A stretch of DNA of 64,000 nucleotides, taken from the NCBI GenBank assembly GCA_031002005.1, contig JARYHS010013630.1, positions 29,103,504-29,167,503 of the forward strand. Direction: 5' to 3'. Under the pieces are notes generated by a model, which made no database searches, was not told the origin of the DNA, and saw only the letters and a program-made list of their open reading frames with translations. The stretch is from Vandiemenella viatica (taxonomy: Eukaryota > Arthropoda > Insecta > Orthoptera > Morabidae). Numbering within the stretch: position 1 is the stretch's first letter; every line of letters begins with the position of its first letter. The translations under genes and the position numbers were made by a program. Positions 1-11,496 of the stretch are shown piece by piece.

Positions 1-803
1 GATCCTAACAAGACTTACTGAATACTGTTTGTATTGTAATGTACTTTCTTTTGGATATAATTTTCTCAACTGAATTTACTTATATTTTCCAAACTGGCTA
101 TTTTGACATTTCCACGTGTATGGAAAGTTTTTACAAATCACTCTAAAATCAATGTTTAAACTTCAGTGAACCTTTTCAAACATTTATATGCTGTGTAAGA
201 CAAAATCACATTTCTTTCAGGCTATAAACTGCCTTTCTATCTTGCAAATTATGCCCTCTCGAATTTTAAATATGTAATTATGTCTTAACTTATTACACCG
301 GCTTCCAACTTATGTCTTATATCTCTTTATTGGAATTTTCTAGCTACAAGGTTTCTAACTTCATTCTACTAGCTATAGTCTGAAATAGCTCTAAAAATAA
401 AGGTAATGTTTTCTTTTATGAAATAACGTGAATCTCATATACTAAATATGTTGACACTATGTTCTGACTTTCTATATCTGTTTACTCTGATTTGAATGAT
501 CTGAATTGTCTGAGCAAATAACTTTAAACTTAATCTTCAATGCTATTTAAATGAACTCGATGCTCTGTGAACAAATGTTGTTATGAAGTTACAAAATGTT
601 AGCTTACCTTACAAGTGGAGGCAAAAGGACATGGATGGTATGGACGTAGATAGTTAACATGAATATATATCGATAAATAAAGAATAATATATAAGTTTAA
701 TTGGTGGGATAGAATAAAGAGCTAATTAGCAAATATTCAAACAGTATTTAATATCAAATAAATAAATACTTACAAATTAATTACATTTAAGAAAAACCAT
801 CTT
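1..803. other. AT-rich spacer, no gene seen
   Basis: Strongly AT-rich sequence with stops in all frames. I recognise no coding, RNA or repeat structure here. Confidence 0.6.
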
Positions 804-1250
804 TCATGACTGGGGTTCATGTTTGATGGAGATTGTGAAATTAGAAACAAAAGTAGGTGAGGATGGAAATTTGAGGTAAGCAGTGGTTATGGAAAAACAT
901 TTGAAGGGATCACTGGATATTGTCTTAAGCTGAGAAAGGTTATTGCTTAGTGTTTCATTTGTACCAGTAAGCCATTTCACACTTTCTGAGTTCAGAGGAA
1001 GTTTTGCTGTTGTGAAGCACTTTGATAGCATGGACTGTGAAATAGGAGGTGAAATTTGTGGTATTATGATAGATATAATGAACACAGAGTGATCTTAATT
1101 CTGAATGAATACCATCCCCTATATTGATTTTTATTTTTGTATCCATCATCTTTTGTTTCTTTGAAGTATAGGCCACACCACTAACCAATTTTCTATCAGA
1201 ATCAATGGCCACAGGGAAACCGTTTACCCCAGCAACCTGCATCATTCAGT
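804..1250 (-). pseudogene. Unrecognised broken coding-like segment
   Basis: Two overlapping minus-strand open frames, 1245-955 (96 codons) and 1085-804 (93 codons), lie in different frames. The first begins with a peptide containing VAGVNGFPVAIDSD and looks protein-like in composition. Reading could pass from the first frame to the second through one indel near 1085. I recognise no domain, so no function is proposed. It may be a decayed transposon ORF or chance open frame. It is isolated, with AT-rich spacer on both sides. Confidence 0.25.
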
Positions 1251-1940
1251 GGCAGTCCATGCTAGTTCCAACTATTAAAACAACTTAAAATGATTATTTT
1301 ATAGGGAGAGCAGCCTTCCTAGAAACTACTACCCTTTTCGAACTATGCAGATGGGAACTAGCTTCATGACTGTCCTCTGTTTATTGCAAGTGTTGTGTTT
1401 AATTTCGCTATCTTTATTTTCACCAACATATCATTGACACCAGCCATCCATCCAGCCTCAACATGTTTTTAGGCCCTACTTGTAGAACTGTCATTCTACT
1501 TAAATTTAACATTAACATTCTGTTAGTCTCTATGCTATATTCACACTGGTTGAAGTAAATTAAGAGACACCCTGATTCCTCATGTTTCTCTAGCAGGAGA
1601 TTGCATTAGCAACCCACTTTCCACACTTGTTAACTTAACTTTAATGGCTATTGCCAGTCATCTCCTCAATCTAGTGAGAAATTTTTATTGCGGAGGAAAT
1701 TGTGCAAATTAACATTTTCACTGCTGTGGCATTTGTCCAAAATATGACAAGCGAAGCTGCAGGAGCAAGCCAAATGAAGTGTTGATATGTGTGAAGTGAG
1801 TATGTACTGCCTCTAAGAGCACACATGATCATGCAGCAGGTGCACAAAGCCGGTATGCGGCTGCCTTCATTAACAAAACTCTAGCCTAAGGACCCACACC
1901 AAAGAGCAGGCATGGACAATAATATTTAGCTACTGTATAT
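1251..1940. other. Spacer, nothing recognised
   Basis: No open frame of note and no repeat that I can relate to other parts of the window. Confidence 0.5.
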
Positions 1941-2535
1941 TGTAAGACCCAAAGCAGACACCGGGGTTGTAGTATCGCCTTAGTGCCTTAACTAACAGTT
2001 TACATTGACGGAAAGTTCTGTGGAATTTTCACAAAATAATTTAAATTTGACCATGTAGCCTAACAGAAACTCAATTTAAATGCTTAAAGGTCACCACTAG
2101 ATCTGTTTCTAAACCACAAATCTAGAAAAGGTTCCAAGATAACTACTAAATCACAAAAGTTCACTTTCAGAAAAATTTAAACTTTTATTTCAAAGTCACA
2201 TTTACTAAAATGCATTTCACAGTTGAGTAAGCAAATCAAACCTTCATTTCCAAAATGTTGCAGATTGTGGAGAGAAATTTTACCGACCGAACCCCTTTAG
2301 TAAATTTAAAAGTTCATGTTAACAGTTATCCTCGCAAGCTATCACACCAAAGTACCAACATGGCCAACTCGGTAGCGCCAACTTTCAACAGATTTCCTCC
2401 CTCCCCGACAGAAGACTTGCTCAGGCTCACTCACATAAAGCTCCCAGGATACAGACAAAGCATGATGGCGGCAGGGTCCTTATATAGCGATTACCAAAAC
2501 CAGTGACGTAATCAGCTGTATCACATCTTTTCGCT
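1941..2535 (-). repeat. Diverged 3' part of a long LTR (same family as 19014-20658 and 24657-27151)
   Basis: Read on the minus strand, this segment follows the last roughly 575 bases of the long LTR at 24657-27151. A CTATATAAG-type TATA motif (plus coordinates about 2479-2487) follows a TACGTCA motif, then a CCGCCATCATG-like stretch, and the end near 1941-2000 matches the LTR 3' end (shared GGGGTTG and TATCGCC blocks). The TATA-to-end distance, about 545 bases, agrees with the other copy. The 5' limit of this copy is not visible; homology fades beyond about 2535. No target-site duplication could be shown. Confidence 0.5.
2479..2487 (-). promoter_or_regulatory. Probable TATA box of the LTR-like repeat
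   Basis: Minus-strand TATATAAG sits about 545 bases from the 3' end of the LTR-like repeat, matching the position of TATATAAG at 26592-26599 in the better copy. An upstream TACGTCA is also shared between the two copies. Confidence 0.4.
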
Positions 2536-3009
2536 TCTGCGAGATCAAAAGTGTGTGTAATTTATTTGACGATCCAGATTATTCAAAATGTTTAAACTTT
2601 GACAATGTCTAGACTTATCTACTAGAAGTCCAACGGCAGTTTAGTGGGAAATTTAGAGTGATCAGTTTTAAAGTTTTATTTAATTTCCACGTGGTGATAC
2701 AAATCTCTGAAGTAGGGGATTAACCCAGCCATTTGAATTTACTCAGTTTTCTCTGAATTTTGCTTAACTGCAAGTTACCTAGATAAATATTCTACAAGTT
2801 TAATGGTGTAACTTACATAAAAATCTGTGACCGGATAATGAAATTACAGCTTAGAAAAGATTTATGAAAATAGCATATGGTTTTTCTTTAATAACTTTTA
2901 ATGTGTTGTTTATATCGAAAAGGAAAAATTATCAGCATGTTCCCCGAATTTAGTTACGTACTCGCTGGTACCCACGACTTCGTTCGTGATTGTAAAGAAT
3001 TCATATTGA
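2536..3009. other. Spacer, nothing recognised
   Basis: AT-rich. It may contain the unrecognisable 5' part of the preceding LTR-like repeat, but I cannot align it by eye. Confidence 0.4.
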
Positions 3010-4440
3010 CAGCTGTAGACATCTAACCACCATAGTGCACGATGGGAGAATCGATACTATTACCACACACAAATACCAGTCTTCTGCGCTATGTAGTTCC
3101 GGCAGCAAAGTAAAATTTACGGATACACACAAGTCTTTGGATGAAATACGAAAATATTCATGATCGACCAATTTCAAACACCATATCTCACACACTCGCA
3201 CAGTTACCGAATTTCGGCCAATGTTATGATCGATGGGAGACTCTCTGTTACTACCACACACAAACGCCAGTGATCTGCGATTGATAGTTTTCTCTTAAAA
3301 GTGATACACCGTGACACATGCGTCTTTGGCAGAAATATGAAATTGCCGCAGGTCGACCATTTTCATCCCCCATATCTTCCACACCCCCATAGCTACAGAC
3401 ATCTAACAACCATAGTGCACTACAACAGACACGATTCTACTACCACACATAAACACCAATGCTCTATGCTATGTAGTAGTGGCAGAAAAGTGAAATCTGC
3501 GGAGACACATGCCTTTAGTCAAAATACGAAAATATCCTTGGTCGGCCACTTACAACCACCATATCTCCCACACAACCACAGTTTCTGAAATTCGGCCGCT
3601 GTTGTGATCGAAAGGTGACTCTGTGCTACTACTACACACAAACGCCAGTTATCTGTGATCTATAGTTTTCGCTGAAAAGTGGTACACCATGACACTTTTG
3701 TCTTTGGCAGAAGTATGAAATTGCCACAGGTCGATCACTTTCAACCCCTATATCTCCCACACCCCCATAGCTACCGACATCTAACAACCATAGTGCACTA
3801 TATGAGGTACGATTCTACTACCAAACACAAACACCAATGCTGTATGCTATGTAGTTGTGGCAGAAAAGTGACATATGCGGAGACAGTCGAAATACGAAAA
3901 TATCCTTGGTCGGCCACTTACAACCACCATATCTACCACAGTACCACAGTTTCTGAAATTCGGCCGCTGTTGTGATCGAAAGGTGACTCTGTGCTACTAC
4001 TACACACAAACGCCAGTTATCTGTGATCTATAGTTTTCGCTGAAAAGTGATACACCATGACACTTTTGTCTTTGGCAGAAGTATGAAATTGCCACAGGTC
4101 GATCACTTTCAACCCCCATATCTCCCACACCCCCATAGTACCGACATCTAACAACCATACTGCATGACAGGAAAGACGATTCTACTACCACACACAAACC
4201 CCAAAGGTCTATGTTATGTAGTTGTGGCAGGAAAGAGAAGTATACGGAGATACGAATTTTTGGTCGAAATATGAAAACGCCCTGCACTGACCAACTTTAA
4301 TCATTATATCTCCCACATCCCCACAGCTATCGGCATTCGGCCAACGTTGTGCACGACAAGAAACTCCATGCTCCTTCCACCCACAAACATCAGTGATCTG
4401 TGCTAGGTAGTGGTGGCTGAAAAGTGAAATATAGGTAAAA
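3010..4440. repeat. Satellite array, ~188-bp monomers in ~378-bp dimers
   Basis: The motif CATCTAAC..CCATAGTGCAC recurs at about 3019, 3400, 3778 and 4145, a spacing of 367-381 bases. A second motif, CTACCACACACAAA, recurs at about half that spacing (near 3063, 3252, 3441, 3632, 3818, 4000, 4185 and 4376). The array is therefore built from roughly 188-bp monomers of two alternating types, giving a dimeric higher-order unit. About four dimers are present. Short ORFs inside it on both strands are repeats of each other, not genes. Confidence 0.85.
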
Positions 4441-4774
4441 ACATGTCTATTTTTATATATATATATAAGATTTTATTTTAACTGTGGGGGATGGCTTCTA
4501 TCGGTTGCAATAAATTCCTAAGTGTAACAAATAGTTTTATGACAAAATAATCTTTAGAATCTTTATAAAATCTGTTCTACTGCATGAAATGATCTGAAAT
4601 TAAAATATGTGATACTAGATTTTTCGTTCTTTCAAGAAATCTACTTTTTATTTCGAAAGCTTACTAGGGTTCTGTGATACAAAAATGTTAAAAGTGAAGT
4701 GCCTTTAATGAAGTGTTTAAAAATTTGTTTAAGTTATTTGCACATCCAGAAATTTTAGTGAATTTAGCTTTCTT
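4441..4774. other. AT-rich spacer
   Basis: Contains a short TA run near 4457-4468. Nothing else was recognised. Confidence 0.5.
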
Positions 4775-5310
4775 TAGAATTATTATTATTTAAAAGTTAC
4801 TTTATTTTGCTCAAAAGTGCTCTGAAATGGTGAAATGTTCACGTTACAAAAATCTGTTATTTGGAAGTTGAATTATTATGGATTACCTCACTTCAGGTTA
4901 GTATGAGGTTTTTATATCATTATAAAAAGTTAGTTTATTAATTTTATTAAGTGTTGAGTCACTTTATCGCTTTCAAAACGGTTTAGAAATGATGAAATGC
5001 TCATATAGCAGAAGTTCATTGTTTCCAAATTGAACTATTATTGATTATTTTATATCCGATTGACATAGAGTTTGTTTACTGTTATACAAAGTTTATTTAG
5101 GGCTTTTATTAAATATTGATAGTCTTTACTGCGTTTAAATTGGTTTAGAAATAGTGAAATTCTCATATGGCGGAGTTTATTGTTTGAAAATTGAATTAAT
5201 GTGAATTAACCTATTTCCTACTAAAATAATGTTTTCTTACTATTATAGAAAGTTTATTTAGGTCTTTTATTAACTATTATATGTCTTTACTGCTTCTGAA
5301 AAGGTTTATT
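4775..5310. repeat. Tandem repeat, ~163-bp period, about three diverged copies
   Basis: The block (A/T)GAAAT..TGAAAT.CTCA recurs at about 4822, 4984 and 5147. Each copy is followed by a shared run reading roughly GAATTATT..GATTA and then a TTTATT(A/T)A block. The copies are clearly diverged, so this is an old array. Confidence 0.6.
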
Positions 5311-6248
5311 TAATCAGTTAGGTCATGGTATCAGCTTCCTCTATAAAGCATCCCTCTCCTAACCTATAAAAGCAATGAAACTATCTGTTACTAGAGAGTT
5401 AGCTTCTTCCCCGCTACCTAAGCTAAGGAGCTAGAATTTACCAACATTCTAAGGTGCTTACAATATGTTTCTTTTCTTTAGTGACTGTCTTGGTAATAGA
5501 CTCTTGCTATGGGCCAAGTATTCATTACTAGTTAAGTAGTATACTCACTTCCCTTGTTTTTCCCAACTTTGTTTTTTTTTTCTCAGTTACGTTGGATCGT
5601 AATCATGTAAAATGTATGCATTTAATAAGAACGGTTGTCTACCCAGGATTTTTCAAAATGTACTTTATCCTATATTTTATATATTCACTATTTCGGGGGG
5701 GGGAGTATTCTTATTAAAAGCTGATTAGTTCTCACAGTCAATTAAGCATAAAATGTTCCATAACAGTGACTTTTGACCCTTCTTACATACACATAAATTC
5801 TGTTGAAATGATCTAGCACTACGCCACAATGATTCTTACACAATTGGAAGTATCTTTAAGCCTTTTTGAGGTAATACAAAGAGTGTATTTGGGAGAGAAG
5901 TGTCAGTTGTGTGTTGGAGAGACCTAGATGGATTCACATGTGTGCGTGGGATGGATATAATGTTGGCTGTCTGCAGTGCCAAGTGGAAATTAGTGTTTGT
6001 GCAAGTTTAATCAGTAATGTCTGATGGAATATTTGCTAGTTATCTTGGTAACTGGAGTAAGAGTGGATTCATCATTTAATGATTGTGTGAACTGTGGTTT
6101 AAGAAGAATTAGTGAGAACTTTGTTGAGTTGTGTGGGCACAAGTGTTTAATAGTAACCTATTTTAATTTTCCACTTAAGAATCAACAGTTTTCAGGTTAA
6201 GAAGTTTTTATAGCTAATTCTGAATTTGATGGGGGGCAATCAGTGTAC

Positions 6249-6250
<2 letters not shown>
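5311..6250. other. Spacer, nothing recognised
   Basis: AT-rich with short homopolymers (T run near 5572, G run near 5694). No gene or known repeat was identified. Confidence 0.5.

Positions 6251-6280
<30 letters not shown>
6251..6280. repeat. (GT)15 microsatellite
   Basis: Uninterrupted GT dinucleotide repeat of 30 bases. It generates a spurious poly-His/Thr open frame on the minus strand. Confidence 0.95.
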
Positions 6281-6282
<2 letters not shown>

Positions 6283-6913
6283 TGAAAGTAGATTGACTTA
6301 TGAACATTGCTACTAATTCCAAATTTGTGTGACTTTTTTTGGTAACTCTCCCCCACACTACCAGTTGCCAACTGGTGACTTCACCTGGTGCCTGTGGCAT
6401 TAACAAACTTTTCTAATTTCACCTAACTAATTGATAAGAACTAGTCTTTAGTCAACTAATTAATAACCATCAACCATTGCATTAAATAATTTCCTAAACA
6501 CATTCTCGAAATTGATTATTGTGTTGATCAGAATATGGTGTGGAAACTCTACCAAGATACAGGATCTTCAACACAAGAACAAAACAGATATCTACAATAT
6601 CCCGTGCTAGTTTGCAGTTAGAACTATCAATGATGTATTGACATCAGAGAGGTTATCTTCGTGATGTCATGTGTACAATACAATACATTCGTTTACCATT
6701 GATCCCAATGTAAGAGAGTGGCTCTGTGGGATGTGGAAACTTATCAATTTACAGATAAACAGTTGCATTACAAAATAATACATACACCAGTAGATGTACA
6801 GTTATAGCATTAAACAATTCCATTACAAAATAATACACACACCAGGAGATCTACAGTCATAATATACATTGTAAATTAATTATGTAAACTACGTTTACAC
6901 AAGCAGCTGGCAG

Positions 6914-7405
6914 TTATTTAGTAGATACCTTACAAATAAATTCTTCGACAGAGTAGAAGGAGTTGTCAATTAAAAATTCTTTCAATTTTTTCCTGAATTT
7001 ATTCTTATCATCTGCTAAACATTTAATATGTGTTGGGAGCTTATTGAAGATATGTGTCCCTGAATATCGGACCCCTTTTTGAACAAATGACAATGACTTG
7101 TAAGTCTTGTGATGATCATTTTTAGTTCTAGTGCCATAATTGTGTATTTTACTATTTGTTTCAAACAAAGTATAATTTGTGACTACAAAGGACATTAATG
7201 TGTATATATACTCAGATGCTAATGTTAAAATCCCTAACTTCTTGAACAGCTCTCTACATGAAGTTCTATTGCTAGCCCCACACATAATTTTTATTACTCA
7301 CTTTTGGGCGCTGAACACTTTGTCTCTATGGGTAGAATTGCCCCAGAATATTATTCCATATGACAATAAGGAGTGAAAATAAGCGAAATAAACTAGTTGG
7401 CTCAT
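6914..7405 (-). pseudogene. CR1 copy A ORF2, C-terminal region
   Basis: This is the carboxy-terminal part of the LINE ORF2 protein, downstream of the reverse transcriptase. It shows the family-typical blocks FWGNSTHR, QKGVRYSGTHIFNKLP, and a C-terminal FYSVEEF before the stop at 6914. A single in-frame stop lies near 7290 between 'SAQK' and 'VIKIMCG'. The same block occurs on the plus strand at 15391-15660 (NSFYSIQE), confirming a shared family. Upstream continuity resumes at 8141 after an insert. Confidence 0.85.
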
Positions 7406-8140
7406 ATGGAGAACAGATTGAATGTACGGGAATATGATCACAGTTCTTTCCGACTCACAAATTAGTCCCCTTTATGATTAGTTTTCGACCACCTAAGGTA
7501 AGGTCCATCAGACTTTGTTAATTAATTAATTATCGGCCGCCACCATTGACTGGCTAGGGTACAAATCAAGAACAAATATAACTATAAGTTTCTTCAAAGA
7601 AACACCTCGAGTATGCAGACCACAAGCCAAAGATTTATTCAGGGTTTTGTGCTGCACAAATGCACCCAGCCACCAATGGAAAAATAGTAATAAATACACG
7701 CACAAATAAATTACTAGTAGTGACAAATAATCCGAAGATGCAAGTTCTTAAGAGTGAAAAGCAATACTCATTCAATCACTTTCACGTATCTGTTCATACC
7801 AATACAGTTCACCAACATCCACCACGTAATATCGTAGTTTCCATTTGTCAGTGAGACATTTTCCCGACGCGGTAGCCCGTAATTAGTAACTTACGGGGAC
7901 CTATACACTTCAATACAAATCATTTGTTAATTATTTTCAGCCACGACTTACACTGAGCTACAACAAGACCCAGAGGCATGATACCAACACGACGATCTCT
8001 GCACGACTCAACACACTCTCTGCTCTACTAATTGATTGTCAGTCTCGCCAGTCACCGATGCACATAGCATTCGATACTCGGCATAGAATAAATATAATAA
8101 TTAAAATAAGTTAATTACTGAAGGGGGCAAGCCTACTGTA
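7406..8140. mobile_element. Unidentified ~0.7-kb insert in CR1 ORF2
   Basis: CR1 coding sequence stops at about 7405 and resumes at about 8140. The intervening sequence is non-coding. It contains TTAATTAATTAATTA near 7518 and a TTAATTA near 8112, possibly related ends, but I could not define terminal repeats or a target duplication. It may be a MITE, a solo LTR or a SINE. The boundaries are approximate (within about 30 bases). Confidence 0.45.
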
Positions 8141-8520
8141 ATGTGACAAGCTGAAATTGTATGAATTGCAAATGCGGCTGCACCCAATTGCTTTAGTAAG
8201 TCAGAAACATGTACTTTCCAATTTAAATTATTATCAATATTCAAACCTAGAAATTCCACTCTCTTGAATGGACTGGCCGGCAAATTTTATGTCTGTATCT
8301 GGTGTTAATCGGTGTGATGTACTGAACTGCATATACTCAGTTTTATCAAAGTTTAAAGACAAGCCATTAGCTGTAAACCTTTTATTAATAAGTTTAAAAA
8401 CATAATTTGAAATATATTCTTTTGATAAATCTGTAGTATTTTTAATTCCTATGTTTGTGTCATCTGCAAACTGGACAAATTTTGAGTTTTTAGATGAAAC
8501 ACCGCAAGGTAGATCATTTA
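8141..8520 (-). pseudogene. CR1 copy A ORF2, reverse transcriptase catalytic block
   Basis: In minus-strand reading the segment encodes NDLPCGV, then the catalytic FADDT block (plus coordinates near 8475) and downstream VEFLGLNIDNNLNWKVHV, all typical of LINE reverse transcriptases. It joins in frame with 10070 onward if the 8521-10069 insert is removed. No long open frame survives across the whole piece. Confidence 0.8.
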
Positions 8521-10069
8521 TCTTATATCTTTAAACGAGCAATTCTTGTATATATATATATATATATATATATTTCGGATCTCGGAAACGGCTATGACGA
8601 TTTGGATGAAATTTGATATTTAGATAATGTTTTGACTTTTAAGATTACCTAAATAGTTGTCTTCCGTACAAAATAGCGAGTTTGCAAAATACAAACAATT
8701 TTTTCACTTGATATCTCGAAAACGGCACTAGCGCCATCTCGTAGACAATTCAGGTACCAGAAAGCCTACAAATAGATTCTCTCTGATGTCAAAGAATATT
8801 TAAACGAACAGTTCTTGTATACTGGCTGAGGCGTGGAAATAGTAACATTGCAAGTTTAATTGTAAAACATTTAAAAAGGAAGATAATTAAAAATTTATGA
8901 TTGGTTTTGTCAGAGGTGATAAACTTATTTGAAAATAATATTACCGGTACCAGTTATAAACTAATCACCGTTTACTTTTTGATCATAAAAAGTGGTTGTA
9001 AGTTTGTCATTAAATACTACCACGCGAGGTATGAGCATAGTTTTAGCGGAGTGAATTGATTTAGCACTGATGATGTTCTATCATTACCGTGACGTCACAA
9101 TCTGATGATGAATTCTTATAGAACGCGACGAAACATATCGAAAATAAAGAATAAATGTTCTTGATATCTCGCTTGGTTTACGAGATATAGCATGTCAAAA
9201 ATCAGTTATAGGTATAGTTCCTTGTGCTTTTGGCGACGTTTCTTCTGGTCCATGCTGTATTTCAACCTAACAACAACCATTTGGAACAAAATAAAACATT
9301 AAAAGTACATTTCCACCGTATCGACATAGTGATTTTGGTGGATTCTTTTTCTGGTCCAGGTCGGATCTAATCCGAACCTCTTCACTTGAGGTATCAGAAA
9401 AATAAATTCTTTATTTTCGATTTTTCTCGACGAGTTTCATACGAATTCATCATCAAACTTGGCTGTGACGAAATTTATCTTCTGGTCCAGGTCGCATTTC
9501 AACCAACCACGTCAATTTTGCGATATGATATCTCGAGAACTAAGCGAGATATATAAATTTAAAAATATTTTGTACTTTAAATTTTTCTCGTCGAGGTACA
9601 TAAGAATCCATCATCAAGGGTTTTCGTAGAATGCCCTGAATTAACACAAATCTCGCAGCGTTAATCAATCCCTGACTGGCATTAAGATTTCTGTTTAACA
9701 TAATAATAGCATTTTTCTTTTAAAGCAATTTATGAGGCGGTCTCGCAAATGGATCTAACGATTTGGATGAAATTTCATATGTAGATAACGTTTTGCTATT
9801 CAAGTTTTTAACATGATTCAAAAAAAAAAAAAAAAAAAAAAGTTGCAATTTTTGTATTTGGTTTCTCGAAAACGGCTCTAACCTCATTACGTAGAAGGTT
9901 CAGGTACCAGTAAGCCTAATGATGTTAGTGAAGTTTCTCTTTGGTTAACTGTGCACCTCAAAACGCCTCGGAAGTCTTCAAGCCTTTTACTTTAATCAAA
10001 CTTTACTCGAAATCTTGGATATTAAATAGAAATCGAAAGATGCCGAGCGAAGATCGGTCACCCAGGTAC
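8521..10069 (+). mobile_element. Helitron-like non-autonomous element inserted in LINE RT
   Basis: The insert begins TCTTATATCTTTAAACG, sits between a host A (8520) and a host T (10070), and leaves no target duplication. Close to its 3' end is an imperfect hairpin, CCGAGCGAAGATCGG, with about 12 bases following to the boundary. A 5' TC, A|T insertion and subterminal hairpin are Helitron hallmarks. The end reads GGTAC rather than the usual CTRR. It carries no RepHel ORF. Internally the 5' module (the GAAACGGCT..CGATTTGGATGAAATTT region, about 8575-8780) recurs at about 9745-9925, and a CTTCTGGTCCA block occurs three times, so it may be composite. It contains a TA run near 8550-8572 and an A run at about 9819-9841. 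Confidence 0.65.
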
Positions 10070-11496
10070 TATATATTAAAAACAACAATGGCCCCAATAT
10101 ACCGTAGAACCCTGAGGTACTCCACATCTGATTAATTTCCACTCACAAAACAGTGGACCTCTTAATGCAGCCTTAAAATTCTCCATTGACACTTTCTGTT
10201 TTCTATTTAGAAGGTAAGAACTAAGCCCTTTATTAACAATGCCATCTATACCATAATACTTTAATTTCCATATCATAATTTTATGATCTACACAGTCAAA
10301 TGCCTTAGATAAGTCACAAAAATTTCCCACAGGAAATTATATATCATTTATTCCTTCTAAAATATTGTCAGTGAATGCAAATATAGCTTGTTCTGTTGAA
10401 TGACCCTTTTGAAAACCAAATTGTGATTTAGTTTGTATATTATTATTTTTAAGGTGTTCACAAACTCTATTATACATTGCTTTCTCAAAAACTTTGGAGA
10501 AGGCTGTTAGTAATGAAATTGGTTGGTAATTCGATATGGCTGCCTTATCTCCCTTTTTATAGAGTGCTTTAATTACAGCATACTTAAGTCTTTCTGGAAA
10601 AGTACCCTCAAGTAAAGATATATTTAACAGATAACTCAGTATATTACTTAATTCTGTGGAGCACAATTTAATTAATCTGCTGGAAATCCCACCATAACCA
10701 CTTCAGTATTTGCTCTTAAAGGACCTGATAATTTTTCTTATTTCTTCAGGAGTTGCTAATTTTTCTTGGAAGCCTGTTCTGACAAAATCCCATCCTATGA
10801 GTCACTAAGCCATTAGCTGTCAATTTATCAGCAACAGATAAAAAATGTTTATTAAATATATCAGCAATTGAAAAATTAGATTCCACAGAATTTTCTTTGA
10901 TAAAAATATCATTACTTGTTTGATTACTTTTTCCTATTTCCTTTTTTACAATGTCCCATATCGTCTTAATTTTATTTTCAGAATCATGAATTTTATGTTT
11001 GTAGTACATACTTTTAGATTCTTTAACAACCTTTTTCAGTATTTTGCAGTACTGTATGTAATGTGTTTTAACATTAGCATTCTCACTGTTCCTAGAGGCA
11101 ATATACAACTTCCTTTTATAAATGCATGATGTTCTGATGCCAATGATTATCCAAGGTTTTTGTTCTTTTCGAGAAGCACGACACTTTTTCAAGAGGAAGC
11201 AACTTTCAAAGTAATTTAATATAATGCTACTAAAAATTTTGTATTTTTCATTCATAACTTGGGCACTGTAAAGATGTTCTCTGTTTGTTGTATTGAGGCA
11301 CTTTCTAAATCAAAGTAACTGACTCATCATTTATTACACACTGAAGTTTGAAAACATTACTCTTAGAGCTGGTTCCTATTGAAGTGTTGATGGTTCATAA
11401 CTAGGCATTGTGATCCGAAAGTCCATTGATGGATAGCTTGATGATATAACTGAATTTTGAGGTATCTAGGAAAACATTGTCTATAGCTGAGTGACT
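10070..11496 (-). pseudogene. CR1 copy A ORF2: endonuclease C-terminus to RT fingers/palm
   Basis: Three shifted minus-strand frames cover this stretch. 11496-11340 holds the endonuclease C-terminus (SAIDNVFLDTSKFSY, SDHNA). 11255-10746 is the linker before the RT. 10666-10337 carries RT blocks LKYAVIKALYKKGD, ISNYQPISLL and FGFQKGHSTEQA. 10330-10076 carries LSKAFDCVDHK and CGVPQGS, with a frameshift just before the position equivalent to LGPLLF. At least three frame changes show loss of function. Upstream it continues at 14331 beyond the L2-like insert. Confidence 0.85.

Noticed and set aside
3001..4287. Several similar 86-98 codon open frames as a small gene family
   Set aside because: They fall in register with the satellite period, on both strands, so they are repeat units.
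6197..6406. A 69-codon minus-strand open frame with a His/Thr run
   Set aside because: It is produced by the GT microsatellite.
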